A DNA stretch of 64,000 bases from GCA-003244245 sp038276315. Its GTDB lineage: Bacteria; Actinomycetota; Actinomycetes; Mycobacteriales; Pseudonocardiaceae. Under the pieces are notes generated by a model, which had not been told where the DNA came from, made no database searches, and saw only the letters and a program-made list of their open reading frames with translations. Of this stretch, positions 25,591 through 33,906 are shown piece after piece. Position 1 is the stretch's first letter. The number at the start of each line of letters is the position of its first letter. The position numbers were made by a program, and so were the translations under genes. The stretch covers positions 16,890 through 80,889 of the forward strand of contig JBBPZY010000151.1 of NCBI GenBank assembly GCA_038276315.1. Reading direction: 5' to 3'.

Positions 25591-26655
25591 GTGTCGCCGC
25601 ATCATCAGAAGCGCGTTGTAGTCAGGCGCGGTGTGGGCAAGCGCAGCGTCTCGGCTGTGATGACCACAGCCATCGTGGTTGCTCTGGTCACTCTGGTGCC
25701 CACTCCAGCCACGGCCGACCCCGCGGCGCCCGGAGATGCCGCGCAGCAGCTTTCCGAACTGAATCGGCAAGCTGAGGTACTCACAGAAAAGTGGCACTAC
25801 GCCCGCGACCAGTTGAACGCCCGCCGCGCCGATCTCGAACGAGCCAGGGCTGATGCCAACGCGGCTGAGGCCGCTGCAGAGCGCGCCAGGGCAGTCCAGG
25901 GCCAGTACCGCGGTCAAGTGGACAGGCTGACCAACGCCTCATTCCAGGGTGCGCGACTCAACCGGCTGTCCGCTTTGCTGGTCAGTGACTCCCCCCAGGA
26001 TTTCCTGGACCAGATGTCGGCGCTGGATATGCTGGCGGTGGATAATAAGCAGGCGTTAGACCGGCTCACCGGCGCCGTCGCGCAAACCCAGCATGCAGAG
26101 CACTCGACCAGTGACGCAGCGACGCGGGCAACCCAAGCCGAATACGATGCCGCGCGGCTGGAAGGAGATCTAACCCGTTCTCGCGCCGAGATGGACCGTC
26201 AGATTCAGGTTGTCACGAAGCGCCTCGCGGAGCTGACCCATCAAGAGCGCGCCGTCTACCTCTTCGGCGGCAACATCCATTTCCCAATGAACCTGATCGG
26301 CACCGGTACCGCGGTCCAAGCAGCGCGGATCGCGCTGACCAAGCAAGGCTCGGCGTACGTCTGGGGCGGCGACGGGCCGATTACATTCGATTGCTCGGGA
26401 CTGGTGACGTGGGCGTTCGAACAGGCCGGGATGCCCGGGCTGCCGCACTCAGCTGAGGAACAGGCGCGGATGGGTCATAGCGTCGATCGTTCCGATCTCC
26501 AGCCGGGCGATCTCATCGCTCTATACTCTCCGATCAGCCACATTGGGATCTACGTTGGTGACGGCCTCTATGTGAACGCACCACAAAGCGGTGACGTGGT
26601 GAAGGTCGTCCCAGTGCCGTGGAGGCAAGTCACCGCGATGAGCCGGATCGGCTGA
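25591..26655 (+). CDS. Secreted NlpC/P60 peptidoglycan endopeptidase, second paralogue
   Basis: A 354-aa paralogue of the protein at 23950, with the same layout: signal peptide (SAVMTTAIVVALVTLVPTPATA), coiled coil (~50-220) and NlpC/P60 domain (~240-354). The catalytic residues are C268 (FDCSGLVTW), H317 (SHIGIYV) and probably N329 (LYVNAP). Long runs match the first paralogue (QVDRLTNASF, LDQMSALDML, QSGDVVKV), so the pair arose by tandem duplication. The GTG at 25591 follows AGGAG by 11 bp. The small CxxC gene lies between the two, so the duplication included or enclosed it. Confidence 0.93.
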   Translation: MSPHHQKRVVVRRGVGKRSVSAVMTTAIVVALVTLVPTPATADPAAPGDAAQQLSELNRQAEVLTEKWHYARDQLNARRADLERARADANAAEAAAERARAVQGQYRGQVDRLTNASFQGARLNRLSALLVSDSPQDFLDQMSALDMLAVDNKQALDRLTGAVAQTQHAEHSTSDAATRATQAEYDAARLEGDLTRSRAEMDRQIQVVTKRLAELTHQERAVYLFGGNIHFPMNLIGTGTAVQAARIALTKQGSAYVWGGDGPITFDCSGLVTWAFEQAGMPGLPHSAEEQARMGHSVDRSDLQPGDLIALYSPISHIGIYVGDGLYVNAPQSGDVVKVVPVPWRQVTAMSRIG

Positions 26656-26704
26656 CCGGCACCGGCTGCATGCCGCATGTGACGTCACCGCTACCCTCCG
26701 GCTG

Positions 26705-27835
26705 GTGCCACGGATCCTGCTGGTGAGCAACGACTTTCCACCCCGGCCCGGTGGGATCCAAGCGTACCTGCATCAACTGGCACTGGCGCTGCCTCCGGGC
26801 GAGATCGCCGTCTACGCACCGGACTGGCCGGACGCGGCGGCTTTCGACGCGCGACTGCCGTTTCCGGTTGTCCGGCATCGCGGACCACTCATGATTCCCA
26901 CACCTGCGGTACTTCGGCGAGCCGCCGGGCTGCTGCGGGAGCTGCACTGCGACACCGCATGGTTCGGCGCAGCAGCCCCGCTGGCCCTACTGGGCCCGGC
27001 ATTGCGCCGCGCCGGAGTACGACGAGTGGTGGCTAGCAGTCACGGACACGAGGTGGGCTGGTCGATGGTGCCTCCTGGGCGGATGGCACTACGCCGGATC
27101 GGCGCGGATGCCGACGTGGTCACGGCCGTGAGCCAGTACACCCGTCGCCGGGTTGCTTCGGCGTTCGGACCCCGGGCTGCCCTGGAGATCTTGTCGCCCG
27201 GCGTGGACTGCGCAGCGTTTCACCCGGATCCAGGGGCGCGGGCGGAGATCCGGCGACGCCACCGGCTGGGCGATGCCCCGGTAGTGCTGTGCGTGTCTCG
27301 GCTGGTGGCTCGCAAGGGGCAAGACATGCTGGTGCAAGCACTACCGGCGATCCGGCGCCAGGTACCGGGAACTGTGCTCCTGCTCGTCGGAGACGGACCC
27401 CGGCGACCAGCTTTGCACCGGCTGGCGGAGTCGGGTGGTGTCGCTGACGCCGTGGTTTGCACCGGAGCAGTGTCGTGGGCTGAGTTGCCCGCGTACTACG
27501 CCGCCGGCGACGTGTTTGCGATGCCCTGCCGGACACGTGGTCACGGGCTGGATGTTGAGGGGTTCGGTCTGGTGTTCCTCGAGGCCTCGGCTACCGGCTT
27601 GCCGTTGGTGGTCGGGGACGCCGGCGGGGCACGGGAGACGGTCCGCGTAGGCGACACCGGCGAACTGGTGAACGGTCGTGAAGTGGCGGCGGTAACGCGG
27701 GCCGTAGCGACCCTGCTCGCCGATCCCGAGGCGGCGGCGGCGATGGGTCGCCGCGGACGACGCTGGATGCTGCAGAACTGGGACTGGGGTTGCCGCCAGC
27801 AGCAGCTGCGGGAGCTGCTACTGGGCGGCTCGTGA
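26705..27835 (+). CDS. pimB: GDP-mannose-dependent alpha-(1-6)-phosphatidylinositol monomannoside mannosyltransferase
   Basis: GT4-family PimB' adds the second mannose to phosphatidylinositol monomannoside at the cytoplasmic face of the membrane, the root of PIM, lipomannan and LAM. The N-terminus shows the acceptor loop RPGGIQAYLHQL, and SSHGHEVGW. The C-terminal Rossmann half has VSRLVARKGQD and the EX7E motif EGFGLVFLEA. The length of 376 aa is normal. The neighbourhood of NlpC/P60 upstream and fadD15 downstream matches mycobacteria (Rv2190c, Rv2188c, Rv2187). Its 3' end overlaps fadD15 convergently by 18 bp. Confidence 0.94.
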   Translation: MPRILLVSNDFPPRPGGIQAYLHQLALALPPGEIAVYAPDWPDAAAFDARLPFPVVRHRGPLMIPTPAVLRRAAGLLRELHCDTAWFGAAAPLALLGPALRRAGVRRVVASSHGHEVGWSMVPPGRMALRRIGADADVVTAVSQYTRRRVASAFGPRAALEILSPGVDCAAFHPDPGARAEIRRRHRLGDAPVVLCVSRLVARKGQDMLVQALPAIRRQVPGTVLLLVGDGPRRPALHRLAESGGVADAVVCTGAVSWAELPAYYAAGDVFAMPCRTRGHGLDVEGFGLVFLEASATGLPLVVGDAGGARETVRVGDTGELVNGREVAAVTRAVATLLADPEAAAAMGRRGRRWMLQNWDWGCRQQQLRELLLGGS

Positions 27836-29644
27836 GTCATAGAGAGCCTCGATCTCGGCGGCGAACTCCTTGGCTACCACCGCACGCTTGATCTTCAGAC
27901 TCGGGGTGAGCTGACCGCCGGCCTCGGTGAAGTCACCTGGCAGGATGCGGAACTGGCGGATCGCCTCGGCACGAGAAACACTCTTGTTCGCATCGTCCAC
28001 CGCGCGTTGCACCTCGGCGCGCAGATCTGGATCATCGATCAGGTCTGTGGTCGAGATCCCAGCCGGCTTGCTGTGCTCGACGCACCAGGCCGGGAGCATC
28101 TCGGCGTCTAGGGTGATGAGGGCGGCGATGAAGCGCTGCTTGTCGCCCAGGACCATGCATTGGTTGATCAGTCGATGGGCCCGGATCCGGTCCTCCAACG
28201 CTGCCGGGGAGACGTTCTTGCCTGCCGCCGTGACGATGATTTCCTTTTTGCGACCGATAATCCGGAGGAAGCCGTCCTCATCGAGCTCCCCGAGGTCGCC
28301 AGTGCGGAACCAGCCGTCGATGAGGGCTTCCTGGGTTACCTGATCGTTGTGCCAATACCGGCGCAGCACACCGGGGCTTTTGATCAGCACCTCACCGTCA
28401 TGATCAATCTTGATCGTGACACCGGGCAACGGCTGACCCACAGTGCCGATCTTGCCGTGTTTCTCGGTGTTCACCGTGGCGGGTGCGCTGGTCTCAGTCA
28501 GCCCGTAGCCCTCCAACACCGGCACTCCGACACCGCGGAAAAAATGTCCGAGCCGCTCGCCCAGGGGGGCGCCACCAGAGACGGCTGCAACACACCGGCC
28601 GCCGAGCACTGCCCGCAGTTTGGAGTAGACCAGTTGGTCGAATAAGGCGTGCTTGGCGCGCAAGGCCAGCCCAGCTCCGCCGGCTTCCAGGGCCCGGCTC
28701 CATTCAACGGCGGTGGCAGCGGCGATGTCGAAGATGCGACCCTTGCCGTCGGCATGTGCTTTCTGCCTGGCCGAGTTGTAGACCTTTTCGAAGACTCGAG
28801 GCACGGCCAGTACAAACGTGGGCCGGAAATCAGCCAACTCGGCGACCAGGTTCTTCACATCCGGGGTGTGGCCGAGGGTGATGCGGGCGTATACACAGCA
28901 GCACTGGATGATCCGGGCGAACACGTGCGCCAGCGGCAGGAACAGCAGCAGGGAGTTCGCCGGTTGCATCAGGCTGGTGAACTCCGATACCGCGGACCGG
29001 GTCACGGCGAGCAGGTTGCGGTGGGTGATTTCGCAGCCCTTCGGTCGGCCCGTGGTCCCTGAGGTGTAGATCAGCGTCGCCAAGTCTTCGGCGCCCACCG
29101 TGGTGGCGCGTTCGCGCACAGCGCTATCACTGACGTCGGCACCCAGCGCGGTGAGCTGGTCGATCGCGGCAGCCGGCTTGCCGCTGCCCGTCGTCGGGTC
29201 GATCTGCCACACTAGAGCCGGCTCGCCCAACCGATCAAACAAACCCTGGACCATCTCGCGGTGAGCGGGGCTTTCGACCACGACCGCCTTGGCGCCCGAA
29301 TCGGAAAGGATCCACTCCACCTGCTCGGCGGAGGATGTCTCATAAACCGGCACCGTGGATCCGCCAGCGGCCCAGATCGCGTAGTCGAGCAGCGTCCATT
29401 CGTAGCGGGTCCTGGACATCAATGCGATGCGATCGCCGCGCTCGATACCTGCTGCGATGAGGCCCTTGGCCACCGCGACCACCTGGTCGGCGAATTCTTT
29501 CGCGGTAATGTCTATCCACCCGCCGTCGACCCGGCGGCGGAAGCTGGCGCTGCCCGCGAAGCGCTCGGCATTGGCCCACACAACATCGGTGAGGTTCTCG
29601 CCGTCCTCCACCGTCGTGGTGGCGGGAACCGTGAACTCCCGCAC
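27818..29644 (-). CDS. fadD15: Long-chain fatty acid-CoA ligase
   Basis: Adenylate-forming enzyme that activates long-chain fatty acids to acyl-CoA. The AMP-binding signature is TLIYTSGTTGRPKGCE, followed by GYGLTETSAPATVN, the WFRTGDLGELDEDGFL hinge region and the IIGRKKEIIVTAAGKNVSP motif. It is 608 aa from the GTG at 29642-29644, chosen because GGAGG lies five bases upstream and the protein then starts VREFTVPA like FadD15. The open frame extends 14 codons upstream. It is divergent from the metallophosphoesterase gene and overlaps pimB' at its 3' end. Confidence 0.94.
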   Translation of the reverse strand: MREFTVPATTTVEDGENLTDVVWANAERFAGSASFRRRVDGGWIDITAKEFADQVVAVAKGLIAAGIERGDRIALMSRTRYEWTLLDYAIWAAGGSTVPVYETSSAEQVEWILSDSGAKAVVVESPAHREMVQGLFDRLGEPALVWQIDPTTGSGKPAAAIDQLTALGADVSDSAVRERATTVGAEDLATLIYTSGTTGRPKGCEITHRNLLAVTRSAVSEFTSLMQPANSLLLFLPLAHVFARIIQCCCVYARITLGHTPDVKNLVAELADFRPTFVLAVPRVFEKVYNSARQKAHADGKGRIFDIAAATAVEWSRALEAGGAGLALRAKHALFDQLVYSKLRAVLGGRCVAAVSGGAPLGERLGHFFRGVGVPVLEGYGLTETSAPATVNTEKHGKIGTVGQPLPGVTIKIDHDGEVLIKSPGVLRRYWHNDQVTQEALIDGWFRTGDLGELDEDGFLRIIGRKKEIIVTAAGKNVSPAALEDRIRAHRLINQCMVLGDKQRFIAALITLDAEMLPAWCVEHSKPAGISTTDLIDDPDLRAEVQRAVDDANKSVSRAEAIRQFRILPGDFTEAGGQLTPSLKIKRAVVAKEFAAEIEALYDSRAAQ

Positions 29645-29726
29645 GGGTACCTCCGAAGCTCGGCTTTCTCCAGTACTACTCGGCAACGTATCGCGCCCGT
29701 ACCAGCGCCGGGTAGCCTGCCTGATC

Positions 29727-30515
29727 GTGCGGGTCCACGTGGTGTCCGACGTGCACGGTAACGTGGACGCCCTGGCCAGGGCGGGCGCTGGCGCTGATGC
29801 GCTGCTGGTGCTCGGGGATCTGATCGACTTCGTGAACTACCACGACCACTCCGCTGGCATTCTGGGTTCGGTGTTCGGGCCTGCTGCGGTAAGCCGGTTC
29901 GCGGAACTGCGCTCTGGTGGGGCACCGGGCGAGGCGTACGCGTTCGTGCGGCAGCTGTGGAGCCAGGTGCCAGATTCCCGCGATGTCGTCCGTGAGGCCA
30001 TCGTCGAGCAGTATGAGCGGCTGTTCGCGGTACTGCCCAGCCCGGCGTACGTCACTCCCGGCAATGTGGACCTGCCCGAGCTGTGGCCGCGGTTCGCGCG
30101 CTCGGGAGTACACCTGCTCGACGGGCAGACCGTCGAGATCGGCGGTCTACGCTGCGGTTTCGTGGGCGGAGCCCTATTACCGGACGGAGTCGCCCCGCGG
30201 CGCGACCCGGTCTTTCGCTCTTACCTGCGTACTCCGCAGCAGTACGCAGGGGCGGTCTCTGCCCTCGGGCGCGTGGACATGCTATGCAGCCACATTCCAC
30301 CCGCGGTTCCTGAGCTGCTCTACGACGTGCAGGCCCGACGGCCCGAGCTCGGCTCCGAGCAGTTGCTGATGGTGATCTATCGGGATCGGCCGCGTATCGC
30401 GGTGTTCGGGCACGTGCATCAGCCGCTGGCCCGGCGGGTCCGGGTGGGCCGGACCGAATGCGTCAATGTGGGGCATTTCCAGCGGACGGGAGCGCCGTAC
30501 GTGTTGCGATGGTGA
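29727..30515 (+). CDS. Metallophosphoesterase
   Basis: Calcineurin-like phosphoesterase of 262 aa with the two-metal motifs in order: VVSDVHGN (Asp-x-His), VLGDLIDF (Gly-Asp), TPGNVD (Gly-Asn in place of GNH/GNHD), then LCSHIPP and VFGHVHQP. The substrate is unknown; the family includes phosphodiesterases and protein phosphatases. The GTG at 29727 starts immediately before strand 1 of the domain. The open frame runs back to 29427, inside fadD15, and is not coding there. No signal peptide is seen. Confidence 0.9.
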   Translation: MRVHVVSDVHGNVDALARAGAGADALLVLGDLIDFVNYHDHSAGILGSVFGPAAVSRFAELRSGGAPGEAYAFVRQLWSQVPDSRDVVREAIVEQYERLFAVLPSPAYVTPGNVDLPELWPRFARSGVHLLDGQTVEIGGLRCGFVGGALLPDGVAPRRDPVFRSYLRTPQQYAGAVSALGRVDMLCSHIPPAVPELLYDVQARRPELGSEQLLMVIYRDRPRIAVFGHVHQPLARRVRVGRTECVNVGHFQRTGAPYVLRW

Positions 30516-30553
30516 CCCCTGCCGGTGGCGACGTGCCGGGTAGCCTGCGCGGC

Positions 30554-30988
30554 ATGCCCGACCAGTCAACCCAGTCCATCATCATCAACGCCGAGCCTCA
30601 GGCGATCATGGACGTGATTGCCGATTTCTCCGCCTACCCGCAATGGGCGTTGGCAGTGAAGAAGGCCGAGGTGGTGATCCCCGGCGGCGATGACCGCGCG
30701 GAGCGGGTCCGATTCTCGCTGGACGCCGGTCTGATCAAAGACGAATACGTGCTTGATTACGTCTGGTCTTTGGACGGGCTGACGGTCGCCTGGGAACTGG
30801 TCGAGGGACAGCTGCAGAAGGCGCAGCACGGCTCCTACGTGCTGGAGCCCGCCGGCGCGGCGACCAACGTGACCTATAGCCTCACGGTCGACCTCGCGAT
30901 TCCCATGATCGGAATGATCAAGCGAAAGGCCGAGAAGGTCATCATGGACACCGCATTGAAGGAGCTTAAGCGCCGGGTAGAGGCTTGA
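30554..30988 (+). CDS. SRPBCC (polyketide cyclase/dehydrase-like) protein
   Basis: A 144-aa START-fold protein for binding a hydrophobic ligand. It has the family pattern IIINAEPQAIMDVIADFSAYPQW split across strand and helix, later VWSLDGLTVAWELVEG, and a long C-terminal helix (MIGMIKRKAEKVIMDTALKEL). It is equivalent in place and type to M. tuberculosis Rv2185c. The start is the ATG at 30554. It lies 38 bp after the phosphoesterase on the same strand. The ligand is unknown. Confidence 0.9.
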   Translation: MPDQSTQSIIINAEPQAIMDVIADFSAYPQWALAVKKAEVVIPGGDDRAERVRFSLDAGLIKDEYVLDYVWSLDGLTVAWELVEGQLQKAQHGSYVLEPAGAATNVTYSLTVDLAIPMIGMIKRKAEKVIMDTALKELKRRVEA

Positions 30989-31006
30989 ATTCCCGTGTGC
31001 TGAGGG

Positions 31007-31306
31007 CTAAAGCTGCGCTCCGTCGTCGGGTCCTTCCGGTGCCGCGTCGGACCGCAGCCCTATCACCAGCCAGCCGATCCCGGCGGTGACAGCGAGCAGC
31101 CCCAGCGGTGTTGCCACCCGCTCACCGAGATCCAGCAGATCCGGTAACGCCAGCAACAACAGGCCAACGATGAGCATGAGCACGCCGCCTACCGTTCGGG
31201 CGCGCGGTATTAGCAGTGGTGCTGGCTCTGGCGGCTCGAAATGGTCCTCATGGGCGTCGCTCGCTGGCCAGCGTGGTTCCTCCGGCTCGGTGAAGGGCAA
31301 CTCCAA
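31007..31306 (-). CDS. Small two-helix membrane protein
   Basis: A 99-aa protein with an acidic, Pro-rich N-terminus and two hydrophobic helices (VGGVLMLIVGLLLLALPDLL and PLGLLAVTAGIGWLVIGL) separated by a short charged turn, then an acidic tail. No family is recognised. The start appears to be a TTG at 31304-31306, with GGAGAG seven or so bases upstream; no ATG or GTG fits. It converges on the SRPBCC gene across 18 bp and is divergent from the acyltransferase. The codon pattern is typical of the neighbours, so I regard it as real. Confidence 0.7.
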   Translation of the reverse strand: MELPFTEPEEPRWPASDAHEDHFEPPEPAPLLIPRARTVGGVLMLIVGLLLLALPDLLDLGERVATPLGLLAVTAGIGWLVIGLRSDAAPEGPDDGAQL

Positions 31307-31503
31307 GACACCACTCTCCGTGCTCGGTCGGGTCGCTGCGGGGCTGACGGTACCGGGTCCGGCGCCACCGAAGGCGGTATCGAACCCGCGCGCTGGCGAG
31401 CTGCGTACGCCAGGGTGGAGCGCGGCCGTTGTGCCCTGGATACCTTGCTCCGTACGCTGGTTGACAACGCGGCGCGCGAGGGTAAGGGAAGGATTGGTTG
31501 TCG

Positions 31504-32211
31504 GTGTTCTACTGGCTGCTCAAACACTTGCTGCTCGGCCCGTTGATGCGGTTGACCTGCCACCCGAAGGTCCAGGGCGCCGAGCATATCCCCGATCGCG
31601 GTGGCGCCATTCTGGCCAGCAATCACCTCGCAGTCGCCGACTCCTTCTTCCTGCCTCTGATGATCCGTCGCCGGCTGACGTTCTTGGCCAAGCGGGAGTA
31701 CTTCACCACGCCTGGGGTGCGAGGATGGCTCAAGCGGCAGTTCTTCAACGCGGCCGGTCAGGTTCCCATCGACCGCTCCAGCGCGTCGGCCGCGCAGGCG
31801 GCGCTGGACACCGGAGTGCGGTTGTTGGGTCACGGCAAGCTGCTCGGCATCTATCCAGAAGGAACTCGTTCTCCGGACGGCCGGTTGTACAAGGGCAAGA
31901 CCGGCGTCGCGCGGATGGCGCTGGAGGCCGGCGTCCCGGTGATTCCGGTCGTGATGGTCGGCACGGACAAAGTCAGCCCCATCGGCAAAAAAATGTGGCG
32001 GCCGCATCGTGTTGAAATACGTTTCGGTGCGCCGTTGGACTTCTCCCGCTACGCGGGCCTGGCGGGTGACCGGTTCATCGAGCGATCCATGGTCGACGAG
32101 ATCATGTATTCCTTGATGGAGCTGTCCGGACAGGAATACGTCGATAGATACGCGACTTCGGTCAAGGATCGAGAGCCGCCTCCGTCGCAGGACGTCCTTA
32201 GGGCGTCCTGA
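31504..32211 (+). CDS. 1-acylglycerol-3-phosphate acyltransferase-type protein (PlsC family)
   Basis: Membrane-associated acyltransferase, likely in phospholipid or PIM-related lipid synthesis; M. tuberculosis Rv2182c is its counterpart. The catalytic NHX4D motif is NHLAVAD. The acceptor-binding motifs are IDRSSAS and YPEGTRSPDGRLYKGKTG, and VPVIPVVMVGT follows. The protein is 235 aa from the GTG at 31504 (MFYWLLKHLLLGPL), which matches the usual N-terminus and has GGGAAGGA ten bases upstream. A TTG two codons earlier (31498) is the alternative. Confidence 0.92.
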   Translation: MFYWLLKHLLLGPLMRLTCHPKVQGAEHIPDRGGAILASNHLAVADSFFLPLMIRRRLTFLAKREYFTTPGVRGWLKRQFFNAAGQVPIDRSSASAAQAALDTGVRLLGHGKLLGIYPEGTRSPDGRLYKGKTGVARMALEAGVPVIPVVMVGTDKVSPIGKKMWRPHRVEIRFGAPLDFSRYAGLAGDRFIERSMVDEIMYSLMELSGQEYVDRYATSVKDREPPPSQDVLRAS

Positions 32212-32249
32212 TCGATGGTGTTCGCCGGCGTTGCGTAGGCTGACCGGCC

Positions 32250-32753
32250 GTGCGGTTCTTCTACGACTGCGAGTTCATCGAGGATGGCGTCACCATCGAG
32301 CTGATCTCCATCGGAGTGGTGGACGAGCAGGGTCGGGAGTATTACGCGGTATCCACCGAGTTCGATCCACAGCGGGCCGGCGACTGGGTGCGAGCACACG
32401 TTTTGCCGAAGCTGCCGTCGCCGGCCGACCAGGCATGGCGCGGGCGGACGGCTATCCGGGACACGTTGCTCGAGTATCTCACCTCCTCGGGCGAGCGGGT
32501 GGAGCTGTGGGCGTGGTTCGCCGCCTATGACCACGTCGCTCTCGCCCAACTGTGGGGCCCGATGCCAGCGTTGCCGCGGACGCTACCTCGGTTTACGCGG
32601 GACCTGCGCCAGCGCTGGGAGGACGCCGGCAAGCCGGCGTTGCCCCCGCCGCCCTGTGACGCCCACGACGCGGTGGCCGATGCCCGCTACAACCTCGTCC
32701 GATGGCGGGTGATCGAGCAGCACCGGCTGGCGCAGCGAAACCGTCCACGTTGA
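32250..32753 (+). CDS. 3'-5' exoribonuclease, DEDDh type (RNase AS-like)
   Basis: A 167-aa single-domain exonuclease. The DEDDh catalytic set is visible: D6 and E8 in YDCEF, D94 in AAYDHVAL, and H139 and D144 in AHDAVADARYN. M. tuberculosis Rv2179c (RNase AS) belongs to this small family and trims adenylate-rich RNA. The ORF starts exactly at the first catalytic strand with GTG at 32250. It is probably in one run with the acyltransferase upstream (38 bp gap). Confidence 0.9.
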   Translation: MRFFYDCEFIEDGVTIELISIGVVDEQGREYYAVSTEFDPQRAGDWVRAHVLPKLPSPADQAWRGRTAIRDTLLEYLTSSGERVELWAWFAAYDHVALAQLWGPMPALPRTLPRFTRDLRQRWEDAGKPALPPPPCDAHDAVADARYNLVRWRVIEQHRLAQRNRPR

Positions 32754-32835
32754 CCTGGCGCTTTGCCGCATCGATCCTTCTCATGCCAGGCTCTCGCCCG
32801 TCAATCCAGTATACGGAGCGGGAAGGCGAATCGAC

Positions 32836-33858
32836 ATGCGCATCGGCGTGCTCACCGGGGGCGGTGACTGCCCCGGGCTCAATGCGGTGATCCGGGCGGT
32901 GGTCCGCAAGGGCATCGAGGTCTACGGGCACGAGATCATCGGGTTCCGGGACGGCTGGCGTGGTCCGATGGAAGGTCTGGTCCAACCGCTCGGTCTGGCT
33001 GACGTGGAGCACATCCTTCCTCTCGGCGGCACCATCCTGCGGACCTCGCGCACCAACCCGTACCGCAACGGCGGCGCCGAGCAAGTCAAGCAGACCCTCG
33101 CCGAGCACGGCGTGGACGCGCTGATTGCGATCGGCGGCGAAGACACCCTCGGGGTGGCCAGCCGGCTCAGTGATGACGGGATTGTTGTGGTGGGGGTACC
33201 CAAGACGATCGACAACGACCTCAGTGCCACCGACTACACGTTCGGCTTCGACACCGCCGTCCACATCGCCACCGAGGCGATCGACCGGCTGCGCACCACT
33301 GCCGAATCGCACCACCGGGCGGCGGTTGTCGAGGTGATGGGCCGCAGCGCGGGCTGGATTGCCCTGCATTCCGGGATGGCCGGCGGGGCGAATGTCATCC
33401 TGATGCCGGAACGGCCGTTCTCCGTGGACCGGGTGTGCAAGTGGGTCGTCCGATGCCTCGAGAGGGAAGACGCCGCAATCGTCGTGGTTGCCGAAGGTGC
33501 CCTACCGGAGGGCGGCGCGGAGCTGCTCGCCACCGCGGAGGTCGACGCCTTCGGCCACAAGCGCCTCGGTGGCGTCGGCATCTGGTTGGCCGACGAGATC
33601 GCCCAACGCACCGGCGCCGAGTCCCGCGCTGTGGTTCTGGGACACATTCAGCGCGGCGGCACGCCTACTGCCTACGACCGGGTGCTAGCCACCCGGTTCG
33701 GGGTACACGCAGTCGACGCGGTGCACGAGGGCGACGGTGGCGTGATGGTTGCGTTGCGCGGCACCGACATCATCCGGGTGAAGCTGGCCGAGGCCACGGC
33801 AATAGTCAAGACAGTGCCACCGGAGCGGCATGCGGAGGCCGAGGTTTTCTTCGGCTGA
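32836..33858 (+). CDS. pfp: 6-phosphofructokinase, predicted pyrophosphate-dependent
   Basis: Group III phosphofructokinase of 340 aa; it phosphorylates fructose 6-phosphate in glycolysis. TGGGDCPGLNAVIRA forms the phosphate-binding N-terminus, PKTIDNDLSATDYTFGF contains the catalytic Asp, and MGRSAGWIA and QRGGTPTAYDR bind substrate. The residue that decides phosphoryl donor is Gly in ATP enzymes (GGDG) and Asp in PPi enzymes; here it is D103 in GGEDTLG, with K123 in VPKTIDND. This is the pattern of the Amycolatopsis methanolica PPi enzyme. It lies immediately upstream of aroG, which uses PEP from the same route. Confidence 0.9.
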   Translation: MRIGVLTGGGDCPGLNAVIRAVVRKGIEVYGHEIIGFRDGWRGPMEGLVQPLGLADVEHILPLGGTILRTSRTNPYRNGGAEQVKQTLAEHGVDALIAIGGEDTLGVASRLSDDGIVVVGVPKTIDNDLSATDYTFGFDTAVHIATEAIDRLRTTAESHHRAAVVEVMGRSAGWIALHSGMAGGANVILMPERPFSVDRVCKWVVRCLEREDAAIVVVAEGALPEGGAELLATAEVDAFGHKRLGGVGIWLADEIAQRTGAESRAVVLGHIQRGGTPTAYDRVLATRFGVHAVDAVHEGDGGVMVALRGTDIIRVKLAEATAIVKTVPPERHAEAEVFFG

Positions 33859-33906
33859 CCGGCCCGCCGCAGCGGTCCGGAGAATCACCGCTTACGCTCA
33901 ACCACC

